Assembly: GCA_002506535.1 (NCBI GenBank)
Contig: DAXT01000022.1
Span: forward strand, 15,439 to 79,438
Direction: 5' to 3'
DNA length: 64,000 bases
DNA from: Methanothrix harundinacea
Lineage (GTDB): Archaea > Halobacteriota > Methanosarcinia > Methanotrichales > Methanotrichaceae
Shown here: piece after piece, positions 15,446 through 23,008 of the stretch
Numbering within the stretch: the first letter of the stretch is position 1
How the letters are laid out: each line of letters begins with the position of its first letter
Position numbers and translations under genes: made by a program
The notes under the pieces: generated by a model
Told to the model about the DNA's origin: nothing
Databases searched by the model: none
The model's input: the letters and a program-made list of their open reading frames with translations, nothing else

Positions 15446-17284
15446 TCAATGAGGAGGAGTCCATGATGGTGGGACGATCCCCTGAGCCCTCACCAGGGAG
15501 GTGAAGCGGCCGTCTTTTGCCAATAGCTCGTCCCAGCCGCCAGATTCGATCAAACGTCCCTTCTCCAGGACGTATATCCTGTCAGACCCCCGTATGGCAG
15601 ATATTCTGTGAGTTATGATCACTATCGTCAGAGTTCCATGAAGCTCCTCCACGGCTCTTTGAATCCGCCTCTCGTTCTCGGGGTCGAGGTTGCTGGTGGC
15701 CTCATCCAGGATCAAGAGAGACGGTCTTCGGAGGAGGGCCCGGGCGAGGGCTATCCGCTGCCTCTCTCCCCCCGATAGTCTGGCACCTCTATCGCCGAGG
15801 AGGGTCTCCATCTTGGAAGGGAGGTCGGAGACGAAGCCGTCGGCCGCTGCCAGCTTCAGAGCCTCCTGAATATCGAGATCATTTGCCGTTGGCCGTGCCC
15901 AGAGGAGGTTCGCCCTCAACGTATCGTTGAAGAGGAACGTCTCCTGGGTCACATATCCTATCTTGGACCGCCATCCTCGAATCCTCGCTGGGGTCAGGAG
16001 AACCCCGTCTATCAGGATCCGGCCGCTATCGGGGACTATAAGCCCCATAAGCAGGTCCGCCGCGGTGCTCTTTCCGGCGCCGGACGCCCCCAATATCGCC
16101 ACCGTCTCTCCTGCTGGGATCTTCATGCTGAGGCCGTCGACGGCCGGGGGCCTCCCTTCGCCGTAGCTGAAGGAGACCTCCTCAAGGCAGATGCCGTCAG
16201 ATAGGTGGACCTCTTCATCTCGATCCGGTCCTACCTCTGCTGCCGCCTCCAGCCTTGAGAGCGTCTCCCTCAAAGATACGAAGGAAGGCAAGAGCCCGAC
16301 GAACTGGAGGTAGCTCTGCTGCACGCTGGAGAACCTGGGGATTATCCGGACAAATAACAGGAGGAGTATGAAGAGGCTCGCGGTGGATATCTCGAGATAC
16401 TCTATGGATACGTAGAGGATGAAGCTCAAGACCAAGACAGACGATATCTCGAATATGCTTCTGACGTCGGCATAATTGGATATGGCCCGGATATATCTCT
16501 GACTCACCCCCTCTCCCCGGGTCGCAAATAGCTCGATCGTCCTCTCCTCGGCTCCGTAGCTCTTCACGGTCTTCAGGCCGTCCATATCCTGGAGGGCCGA
16601 AGCGTAGAGCCTGCTGGTAGTCGAAGATATCTCCCTCCCGTCGGACCTCGCCGCCGTCATCTTTCCCCTGACCAGAAGGGTCAGGGCGGCGCCGCAGAGA
16701 ACGACGAGGGCTGTCGTCACCGCAGATATCTGGAAGGCGAATATTATGTAGACGAGGGTGACCGCCAGGCTCACAGCCAGGTAGAGGAGGTGGTAGGTTC
16801 CCATCCCCACCCGGTCTATCTCCACCGTCAGGAGATGGACGAAATCTGAGCTTCTGCACCTAGACAAAAAGAGCCAGTTGGCCGTTGCTATCGCCGCATA
16901 TAGCTGGTGGCGGAGATCAGCGACGAAGATCTGCTGGATTCTTATGCTTGTGACCGTCTGCCAGCGGCTCAGGAGGGAACGGATCCCCACGACTGCGACG
17001 TAGAAGACGAGGACCTGGGGGAGGTCAGGCACAACGCCGAGCACGGCAAAGGCGGAGGAGATATGCCCCGAGATCTCGCCGAGGGAACCCTCGTCGACGT
17101 CGAGGCCCACAAGATGCAATAGCGGGACCAGCAAAAGTATTCCGATCCCCTCTGTCAGGGCGATGAGGATCATCAGCGTCAAGGCCAGCGCCACCCTTTG
17201 GGGCATGGCTTTCGAGAGGGTTTTTATGTAACTCAAAAAAGCCCCTCCCCATATCGTCCGGAACTTTTGGGCGGGGAGGGTCAT
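15446..17284 (-). CDS. Lasso peptide ABC exporter (fused membrane and ATPase domains)
   Basis: 612 residues from ATG 17284, whose ATGA overlaps the stop of the nucleotidyltransferase-family gene; an upstream in-frame extension is therefore rejected. Residues 1-330 hold six membrane helices of an exporter-type transmembrane domain. The ATPase domain has Walker A GASGAGKST, the signature LSGGERQRIALARAL and Walker B LLILDEATSNLD. There is no N-terminal C39 peptidase, as expected when a separate B2 protein removes the leader. In lasso operons this protein (the D component) exports the mature peptide and gives self-immunity. It is the last gene of the operon. Confidence 0.9.
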   Translation of the reverse strand: MTLPAQKFRTIWGGAFLSYIKTLSKAMPQRVALALTLMILIALTEGIGILLLVPLLHLVGLDVDEGSLGEISGHISSAFAVLGVVPDLPQVLVFYVAVVGIRSLLSRWQTVTSIRIQQIFVADLRHQLYAAIATANWLFLSRCRSSDFVHLLTVEIDRVGMGTYHLLYLAVSLAVTLVYIIFAFQISAVTTALVVLCGAALTLLVRGKMTAARSDGREISSTTSRLYASALQDMDGLKTVKSYGAEERTIELFATRGEGVSQRYIRAISNYADVRSIFEISSVLVLSFILYVSIEYLEISTASLFILLLLFVRIIPRFSSVQQSYLQFVGLLPSFVSLRETLSRLEAAAEVGPDRDEEVHLSDGICLEEVSFSYGEGRPPAVDGLSMKIPAGETVAILGASGAGKSTAADLLMGLIVPDSGRILIDGVLLTPARIRGWRSKIGYVTQETFLFNDTLRANLLWARPTANDLDIQEALKLAAADGFVSDLPSKMETLLGDRGARLSGGERQRIALARALLRRPSLLILDEATSNLDPENERRIQRAVEELHGTLTIVIITHRISAIRGSDRIYVLEKGRLIESGGWDELLAKDGRFTSLVRAQGIVPPSWTPPH

Positions 17285-18564
17285 CGCAGAAACCACTTCC
17301 AGATAGCAAGCCTGTACTTTCCGATCATCCTGAAGGGCCTCATCAGGCGGTAGAGGAAAGATAGGTCTTCGGGGAGGGATATCCGGTCCCAATCTTCTTC
17401 CGTCGGGTAGGTGGCTCGGCGGAGGTAGTATAGGCTCCTATCTCTTAGCCGTTCCCTCGCCCGGATGTAAAAGAGCTCTTCGCCTATAGACGATCCGAGC
17501 CGGTCCGCCGACCCGCAGGGAGGCGACCTATCCCCAAATAGCATCTCCACCGCCTCGGCGGCGAGGGACGAAGCCGTCTCGTCCTCGCCCAGCATCCCGG
17601 AGATCTCCGAGGGTATGGGGGCCTTCAACAGCTCTTCTGCCAGAAGAAGGCCTACGAACAGGACCCTCTCGCATCCGAGATCCCGGGCCCGCTGGACCGC
17701 GGTCTTCCATTCGACCTCATCGGAGGCGGCGAGGGCCGCGACGTCGCATATCCAGGCCAATCTCCTCCAGTAATGTCTGGTGGCATGTTCGCACAATATC
17801 AGGATCGTATCCTCCGGGGATAGGCTCAAAACCTCCCTGCCCGCGATCCGAACGAGCTTGGCCCTCCTGCGGAGTTCCGAAGGTTCCAGGTCAAAAGAAT
17901 AGATCCTCGGGGATATCCTCCAGTGGATCTCCAGGTTGATGCCGCGGTCGGGGCTGTAAAAGTGATGATGGTGCTGGTATCTGATATGGGCCCTCTCCTC
18001 TGCCGGCCTCATCTGGCGGCTTGGGACGTATCCTCTCGAGATCAGAAGATCTCTGACTTCGCTGACCCTATCCAGGGGGACCAGGACGTCCAGGTCCAAA
18101 AACTGTCTGAGGGATATATCCCGGTAGAGAAGGCTTGATAGGGAAGGCCCTTTGAAGGGGATCGCCTCGATCCCCCGGCCCTCGAAGAGGTCGAGGAGGC
18201 CGAGAAGCTCTCCTGTCATCGAGAGGTTGAAGATGGCGTTTCTGTCGAACTCCGCCCGGAGGCGGTTCAGCCACTCCTGGGGGACTTGGTCGTCATCCGA
18301 TCTCTTTATGGCCATATAAAGGAGGGGAAGCACCTTCTGCCTGTCGGCCCTCTCGAAAAGACCCTCCCAGTCGACCCCCCGGACCGCCGCCACCTGCGGG
18401 GCGGCCCCCCTCTCAAATCCCATGAACGTCCTGATGTATCTCAAGAGCAGCTCGTCCTCGGGATGACTATCTTCGGATCTCTTTATAGAAGCCCGCAGCT
18501 CTCTCCTTCCCGAGGACGGTTCACCTTCCCTGGAGGCAGGGATCTTTCTATCGGCCACGGTCAC
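17281..18564 (-). CDS. Nucleotidyltransferase-family protein of the lasso operon
   Basis: 427 residues. The motif AIPFKGPSLSSLLYRDISLR followed by FLDLDVLVPL and then HHHHFYSPDRGINLEIHW is the pattern of the NTP_transf_5 family, a nucleotidyltransferase-fold group seen next to RiPP and capsule genes; the D-x-D pair DLDVL would bind metal. The start overlaps the end of the kinase gene by 17 bases and the stop overlaps the exporter start (ATGA), so it is translationally coupled on both sides. Such proteins also occur in paeninodin-type lasso clusters of firmicutes beside the kinase; their reaction is unknown. It might transfer a nucleotide or be a degenerate relative. Confidence 0.8.
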   Translation of the reverse strand: MTVADRKIPASREGEPSSGRRELRASIKRSEDSHPEDELLLRYIRTFMGFERGAAPQVAAVRGVDWEGLFERADRQKVLPLLYMAIKRSDDDQVPQEWLNRLRAEFDRNAIFNLSMTGELLGLLDLFEGRGIEAIPFKGPSLSSLLYRDISLRQFLDLDVLVPLDRVSEVRDLLISRGYVPSRQMRPAEERAHIRYQHHHHFYSPDRGINLEIHWRISPRIYSFDLEPSELRRRAKLVRIAGREVLSLSPEDTILILCEHATRHYWRRLAWICDVAALAASDEVEWKTAVQRARDLGCERVLFVGLLLAEELLKAPIPSEISGMLGEDETASSLAAEAVEMLFGDRSPPCGSADRLGSSIGEELFYIRARERLRDRSLYYLRRATYPTEEDWDRISLPEDLSFLYRLMRPFRMIGKYRLAIWKWFLR

Positions 18565-19444
18565 CTTCCAGGTCTTCCTCGACGGCCCTCGTCAGGGGGG
18601 TGAGACCGTCGAGATCGGCGGTCCTCGTCAGCCGTCGGATGGGGACCTGATCAATGATTCTTCCGCACTGGTGGAGGTGGTCGGTGGCTCCGGAGGCCTT
18701 GAGAAGGGCTGCTGTGTAGCAGTTTCTCACCATCTCGACGAACGCCTCCTGGGGCCCCATCGCCTCGATCAAGAGCCGCCCCCCCACCTCCAGGACGTAT
18801 ATCCGCCTGAGGGGGAGGGGCTGGTCTGGAAAGCCCTTCCTCACAAGAAAAGATAGCTTCTCGTCCTTTGGGTGGACCCTGGGGAGGGATTCGTAATCGG
18901 TTCCCATAGACCTGGCGGTCTGGGGAGGAAGCTTGATCCTGGGGAAGCTGGGAAAGACGTCCGGACCCCCTTCGTCCACCCGGATGGCGACGACCTCGTC
19001 GCCGATGACGCCGTATCCCCGTCTGTAGAGGGCCGCGGCGGTCGTCGACTTTCCGGCCCCGGGGCGACCGAGGAATATGACAGCTCCACCGTCGAGGGCT
19101 GCAGAGCTCCCGTGCATCACCAACAGTCCCCTCCGATGGAGGAGGACCGCCATGGCAGAATCGAGGATGAAGGATCGGAGGAGGAGGTCGTCGGAGTTCG
19201 GGGCCGGATCGACGACGATCTCCCGGCCGTCCCGGACGAGGACGGATACGAGGTCCTCCTGGAAGAGGCTCGTCTCCCTCTCCCCCGCCCGGAAGCGTGC
19301 GCCTTCGGCTTTAACCTCCCCCTGGAGGGGGTCGACCCTTCCATAGACGATCTCGACGTCCGGGGCCCCTTCCACCAGGGGCAGCTCAGGGAGAGAAAGA
19401 TCCGAGCGGATGCGCAGGCCGTAAGCGAAATATACCAGTCCCAT
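18548..19444 (-). CDS. HPr-kinase-like peptide kinase of the lasso operon
   Basis: 298 residues. The centre carries the P-loop GRPGAGKSTTAAAL followed by RRGYGVIGDEVVAI, which is the hallmark of the HPr kinase C-terminal domain and of PqqD-neighbouring 'HPr kinase' proteins. The N-terminal half is beta-rich and lacks a recognisable domain. In characterised firmicute lasso clusters a homologous kinase phosphorylates a hydroxyl near the C-terminus of the peptide. The gene begins 41 bases after the last precursor. The precursor tails contain a conserved Gly-Ser four or five residues from the end, which would be a possible target; this is inference. Confidence 0.85.
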   Translation of the reverse strand: MGLVYFAYGLRIRSDLSLPELPLVEGAPDVEIVYGRVDPLQGEVKAEGARFRAGERETSLFQEDLVSVLVRDGREIVVDPAPNSDDLLLRSFILDSAMAVLLHRRGLLVMHGSSAALDGGAVIFLGRPGAGKSTTAAALYRRGYGVIGDEVVAIRVDEGGPDVFPSFPRIKLPPQTARSMGTDYESLPRVHPKDEKLSFLVRKGFPDQPLPLRRIYVLEVGGRLLIEAMGPQEAFVEMVRNCYTAALLKASGATDHLHQCGRIIDQVPIRRLTRTADLDGLTPLTRAVEEDLEGDRGR

Positions 19445-19484
19445 TCTTCTCTTGATATCTATTGAGCTAGATTATCCCGGAGCC

Positions 19485-19598
19485 TTAGTTGTCAGCGGTT
19501 CCAGGGGATTTCCCCGCACCACCGGTGATCTCATCAAGAGATCCATGAACCTTGAGCTCGGGAGTTTCGTTAGCCACCTTCTTCATATCCTCGTCCAT
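19485..19598 (-). CDS. Lasso precursor peptide 1 (short-tailed variant)
   Basis: 37 residues from ATG 19598 with a strong Shine-Dalgarno site (GGGAGGG region, about five bases upstream), the best of the four precursors. The leader has TPELKVHGSLDEIT, matching PxLxxxGxxxxxT, but the usual Tyr three residues before the Pro is Asn. The core region reads GGAGKSPGTADN and stops one residue after the Asp that would close the ring. It therefore has no tail to thread. It may be a decoy, a degenerate copy, or the source of a simple macrolactam. It lies 30 bases from the next precursor and 41 bases before the kinase gene. Confidence 0.78.
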   Translation of the reverse strand: MDEDMKKVANETPELKVHGSLDEITGGAGKSPGTADN

Positions 19599-19628
19599 AT
19601 CCGCCCTCCCCAGAGATTCGATGGACCA

Positions 19629-19763
19629 TCAGAACATATCAGAGCCGTACCCGTCGGCGGTCCCAGACGCCTTCTTACCTGTCTTGGTGATCGCCTCGGC
19701 GGACCCGTGGACCTTCAGCTCAGGGGTCTGATATGTCGTCTTGTCAAGGCCTGTTCTCTTCAT
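19629..19763 (-). CDS. Lasso precursor peptide 2
   Basis: 44 residues from ATG 19763. Leader: YQTPELKVHGSAEAIT, an exact match to the lasso leader pattern YxxPxLxxxGxxxxxT recognised by the PqqD-type RRE. After Thr26 comes KTGKKASGTADGYGSDMF. If the core starts at the Gly three residues after Thr, the Asp is residue 9 and can close a nine-residue ring, leaving tail GYGSDMF. If the usual rule (Thr at position -2) holds, Asp would be residue 10, which is outside the known 7-9 range. Ribosome binding site is weak; a GAGGT lies about 18 bases upstream. Confidence 0.86.
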   Translation of the reverse strand: MKRTGLDKTTYQTPELKVHGSAEAITKTGKKASGTADGYGSDMF

Positions 19764-19802
19764 GATATATATCTCGTTATATACCTCGTTCTTCAGAGAA
19801 GA

Positions 19803-19961
19803 TCATCCGAATATCTCTGACCCCTGTCCGTCGGCGGTTCCCGGTGGCTTTGCGCCGAACTTTGTGATCGCATCGACGGACCCGTGGACCTTCAGCTCCG
19901 GAGTCTGATATGTCATCTTGTCAAGGCCCGTTTTCGTTATGGTATAGACCTCAATCTTCAT
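19803..19961 (-). CDS. Lasso precursor peptide 3
   Basis: 52 residues from ATG 19961, with a longer N-terminus (MKIEVYTITKTGLDKMT) than its siblings. Leader YQTPELKVHGSVDAIT matches the lasso pattern fully. The following sequence is KFGAKPPGTADGQGSEIFG. Counting from the Gly three residues after Thr gives a 17-residue core with Asp9 as ring acceptor. The segment GLDK-x-TYQTPELKVHGS is shared with precursor 2, showing recent duplication. The stop is 40 bases before precursor 2. Confidence 0.87.
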   Translation of the reverse strand: MKIEVYTITKTGLDKMTYQTPELKVHGSVDAITKFGAKPPGTADGQGSEIFG

Positions 19962-19967
19962 AGAAGA

Positions 19968-20117
19968 TCATTCGAACATCCTTGAACCCTGTCCGTCGGC
20001 GGTTCCTGGTACTTTCTTACTATTTTTTGTCATCTTCTCAACAGACCCGTGGACCTTCAGCTCCGGCGATTGGTAAAATCTCTTCTCCGCCTTTGGCACC
20101 ATTAAGATATCCCTCAT
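19968..20117 (-). CDS. Lasso precursor peptide 4 (first of the tandem set)
   Basis: 49 residues from ATG 20117; an internal ATG at 20102 has a better Shine-Dalgarno match (AGGGAT) and would give 44 residues beginning MVPKAEKRF. Leader YQSPELKVHGSVEKMT fits the lasso pattern. It is followed by KNSKKVPGTADGQGSRMFE; counting from the Ser three after Thr gives a 17-residue core SKKVPGTADGQGSRMFE with Asp9. It lies 60 bases after the cyclase gene, in the same orientation, and only 6 bases before the start of precursor 3. Confidence 0.87.
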   Translation of the reverse strand: MRDILMVPKAEKRFYQSPELKVHGSVEKMTKNSKKVPGTADGQGSRMFE

Positions 20118-20177
20118 CTTCTCATATCCATGCCGATCAGATATCAATATTTCGATCTAGGAATCCGAGGAAGATCT

Positions 20178-22088
20178 TCAGGATCTGTCCTTTGAGGATT
20201 CCTCTGCAAATCCCGCGGCTGACAGCCAGAGGGATAGGATCACCGTCTTCCATAAAGTGATCGCGTCCCGGTTAGATCCCTCCGCCACGAACCGTCTGTA
20301 CGTCCTCTGGAGGAGAGGCACATCCACGTAATCTTCAATCGCCGCAGTATCATCGAAGATCGCCGCCTCCAAGATCTTCCGATCTTGGGCCAATAGGCCC
20401 CGGTTGAAGTTCTGGCTGAGGATAGTCTTTCCGCCGCGCCATCGGATCTCATCAGGGAGGATCCCCGCCATAGCTGTGCGGAGGACCCACCTGCTCCACC
20501 CTCTCCGTAGCTTCTGTTCAGACGGCAGGGCCAGGCAGAACTCCACCAGCCTCCTGTCTAAGAAGGGGTGGCGTGGTTCGAGGGAGAAGGCCGCAGCCTG
20601 GCGGTCTATCACCTCCAGTACGTGCTGCAGATACGCGTCGTCGAGGGCTCCGTGGTGATCGATCCGCAGGTCTCTTGAGGGCCGCGAACCCCTGAGATGG
20701 GACTGTAGCCTCTCTCTGATCCGGGTCCTTTCTGCAAAGCCGGGGTTTATTATGCTGCACCGCTCTTGGCAGCCATCCAGTCCCCTAAGCCAACGATAGA
20801 GCTTTGCTGCAGGTTCCGGGGCCAGGGGGGCTATACACTGATTCCACAAGATTCGGCTGGCGGGAGTTGCGAAGTTCTTCGATAGCCCCCTCAAGTTCCT
20901 GAAGAGCTCCAGGAGTCGCCCCGCCACGAAGAGCTCGGAGAGGTGGGTCAGGCCGTGGGATACCACCACGTCCCCCTCGAAGCCATCCATGATGACCCGG
21001 GCCCCTCCGTCTCTTGCGGCCTTGAAGAGGTGCCAGCTCATGAAGTAGTTGGGGATCCAGAACGGCTCGTCCTCGAAGAGGAGGTAGTCGCCAAACTCCC
21101 CCAGGGGGCTCAGGAGGTCGGCTCGGATGTTGGTGGGCTCAAAGCCCCCCTCGCCGATGACGGCGCCGATGAATTCCCTCTCGTCGCAGTCGGGAAGGTC
21201 GTCGAAGACCGCCGAGAAGGTGAGGATCTTGCCGCCGTCGGAGTCAATGGAGATCTTCCGCGCCGCGGAGGCGACGGAGGAGGAGTCGAGGCCGCCGCTG
21301 AGGGAGACCCCCACCGGAGAGCCGCACCGGAGCCGGCATCCGACGGCCTCCAAGAATATCCTGCGGAACTCGGCGGCGTACTCTTCGTCTGAGGATAGCC
21401 TGATCTCCCTTTTCGGATCCAGGGACCAGTACCTTTCCGTCCTGGCTTTTCCTTCCTTGAGGGTGAGATGGCAGGCTGCGGGAAGTCGGCGGACCCCCTG
21501 GTAGAAGGTGATCTGCCTATCGTCCAGGATAGGGACGAGGAAGTCGCTGACCATCTCCTCGTTGAGGCGGCGGGGGACTTCGGGAAAGCTGAGGATCGCC
21601 TTGATCTCGGAGGCGAATACGAAGGCCCGATCGTTGATGAAGTAGTAGAAGGGCTTGACCCCCATATGGTCCCTGGCGCAGAACAGGGTCTCTCTGCTCA
21701 GGTCCACCACGGCGAAGGCGAAGTCTCCCAGGAGCCTGTGGAGACAGTCTTCCCCCCACATCTCATAGGAGCGGAGGATCAGTCCGCCGTCTCCGATCTT
21801 CGAGCAGCTCTCACCATCGAGAGATAAGGCGGCCAGGAGCTCGTCCCGGTTGTCTATCCGGCAGTCTGCGGTGATCACCAGGTCGCCGGACCCGTTCAAG
21901 AGAGGCATCTTCTCAAACGACGACTCGGGGGTGGCATGGAGCATCAGGTGGCCGATGCCTGCTGGACCCTCATTCCAGATCGCCGAGCCGTCTGGCCCGC
22001 GGTGACGGATCCGCTCCATCATCCCTTCCAGCTCCTCCCGTCCCGCCTCCGATCCGTCGAGGCGGAGGATGCCAAAGATCCCGCTCAT
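20178..22088 (-). CDS. Lasso macrolactam synthetase (asparagine-synthetase-like, C protein)
   Basis: 636 residues with the two-domain asparagine synthetase B layout. The N-terminus reads MSGIFGIL, so the catalytic Cys2 of the glutaminase domain is Ser; glutamine hydrolysis is thus not expected. The synthetase domain keeps the PP-loop SLSGGLDSSSVA near residue 260 and a late ATP-site region EPRHPFLDRRLVEFCLALP. In lasso biosynthesis this enzyme adenylates an Asp or Glu side chain and the peptide N-terminus attacks it to form the ring. Position between B2 and the precursor genes supports the assignment over ordinary asparagine synthesis. Confidence 0.9.
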   Translation of the reverse strand: MSGIFGILRLDGSEAGREELEGMMERIRHRGPDGSAIWNEGPAGIGHLMLHATPESSFEKMPLLNGSGDLVITADCRIDNRDELLAALSLDGESCSKIGDGGLILRSYEMWGEDCLHRLLGDFAFAVVDLSRETLFCARDHMGVKPFYYFINDRAFVFASEIKAILSFPEVPRRLNEEMVSDFLVPILDDRQITFYQGVRRLPAACHLTLKEGKARTERYWSLDPKREIRLSSDEEYAAEFRRIFLEAVGCRLRCGSPVGVSLSGGLDSSSVASAARKISIDSDGGKILTFSAVFDDLPDCDEREFIGAVIGEGGFEPTNIRADLLSPLGEFGDYLLFEDEPFWIPNYFMSWHLFKAARDGGARVIMDGFEGDVVVSHGLTHLSELFVAGRLLELFRNLRGLSKNFATPASRILWNQCIAPLAPEPAAKLYRWLRGLDGCQERCSIINPGFAERTRIRERLQSHLRGSRPSRDLRIDHHGALDDAYLQHVLEVIDRQAAAFSLEPRHPFLDRRLVEFCLALPSEQKLRRGWSRWVLRTAMAGILPDEIRWRGGKTILSQNFNRGLLAQDRKILEAAIFDDTAAIEDYVDVPLLQRTYRRFVAEGSNRDAITLWKTVILSLWLSAAGFAEESSKDRS

Positions 22089-22100
22089 GAATCGTCCTTG

Positions 22101-22526
22101 CTACTCCAGTGTCAACAGGGGCGTATACTCACCATCTGGACCGCCTACGATGACCTTTCCCCGGCTTTCGAGCCACGCATGGGCCAGTACCCTTCCATCT
22201 TCGCCCTTGAGAACACCTATCTTCAGAAGGGAGGAATGACCGTAGATCCCAAAGAGGAGCTTTGCCGCCATCGCCCTGGAGAGGCACGTAGATCTCGGAA
22301 CAAACCTGCTGGCCGTCTCGATAGCCCAGGCGAGGTCGTCATTCGATGCGGACCCGGGGCGATCAACGTCGGTATTTGCCGAAAGCCTGCCGACCAGCCT
22401 CCTCAAGACGGGGAAGGGGAGGAGGGAGAGCCCCGCCCTCACCGACCCCTCCAGGAGGAGGGCCCGGATCAGAATATTCCGTCTTGAAGGCGGCAGATCC
22501 AGGAATTTACGTATCAGATTCGACAT
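22101..22526 (-). CDS. Lasso leader peptidase (B2, transglutaminase-like cysteine protease)
   Basis: 141 residues matching the Transglut_core3 fold of lasso B2 proteins: catalytic Cys in RSTCLSRAMAAKLLF, catalytic His in LAHAWLE, and an acidic position in the VGGPDGEYTPL tail. This protease removes the leader once the B1 protein has delivered the precursor. The gene overlaps the B1 gene by 20 bases and is followed by the cyclase after 12 bases. B1 and B2 are separate proteins, as in actinobacterial and firmicute lasso operons, rather than one fused B as in proteobacteria. Confidence 0.9.
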   Translation of the reverse strand: MSNLIRKFLDLPPSRRNILIRALLLEGSVRAGLSLLPFPVLRRLVGRLSANTDVDRPGSASNDDLAWAIETASRFVPRSTCLSRAMAAKLLFGIYGHSSLLKIGVLKGEDGRVLAHAWLESRGKVIVGGPDGEYTPLLTLE

Positions 22527-22797
22527 CCAATAGTCCGTTCTCTTGCAGGTCCTTGAGGAGGGCCAGTAGCTCCTCCTCGCATACTTCCCTTTCCACCTCG
22601 TACTCTTCGAGGATCTGATCCCGGACCTCGCTCACCCACTTTCGCTCCTGGATCAGGCTCCAGATCCTGGCGCCGACGGGGTTGAGGCCGTAGTAGACCC
22701 CGTTCTTGAGGTTCAGTATCACCGACTCACCTGCCAGATTGCAGGATACCTGGTCTCTGGCGGCGACGATCCTCGACCCGGCTGTGATCTCTCCCAT
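22507..22797 (-). CDS. PqqD-like RiPP recognition protein (lasso B1)
   Basis: 96 residues with the PqqD/RRE pattern: an N-terminal beta hairpin (GSRIVAARDQVSCNLAGESVILNL is the strand region, described here in part), the characteristic NGVYYGLNPVGARIWSLIQE helix entry, then YEVEREVCEEELLALLKDLQENGLL. RRE proteins bind the YxxPxLxxxG part of the leader and bring it to the peptidase. It is the first gene of the operon. Little leader RNA seems to exist: a TATA-like TTTAAT lies about 30 bases upstream and no clear Shine-Dalgarno site precedes the ATG, so the transcript may be leaderless. Confidence 0.9.
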   Translation of the reverse strand: MGEITAGSRIVAARDQVSCNLAGESVILNLKNGVYYGLNPVGARIWSLIQERKWVSEVRDQILEEYEVEREVCEEELLALLKDLQENGLLDVESDT

Positions 22798-22824
22798 GGA
22801 CGACCGTCTATCTCTCGGGGATCA

Positions 22825-22834
22825 TTAAACTATC
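22825..22834 (-). promoter_or_regulatory. Putative TATA box of the lasso operon
   Basis: On the minus strand AGTTTAATGA lies about 30 bases before the ATG of the B1 gene, the right distance for a leaderless archaeal transcript. The match to the consensus is weak and no B-recognition element is obvious. Confidence 0.35.
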
Positions 22835-23008
22835 CGCTCCAAACCGCACCTTCTGGGATGATGGAGGTTATGTAGAGAACTGGATGATGGATGCTCCATG
22901 GAGAACTTTTATCATGATGGAGCGGATCGATACCAGCATGGGGACGGAACCAGACCTCTCGGGGGTCATGATCGAATTTTATCTCTTTAGCGAGGGCGGG
23001 GGGAGAGG

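Noticed and set aside
20178..22088. Ordinary asparagine synthetase for amino acid supply
   Set aside because: Cys2 is Ser, and the gene is tied to B1, B2 and precursor genes, which fits a lasso cyclase.
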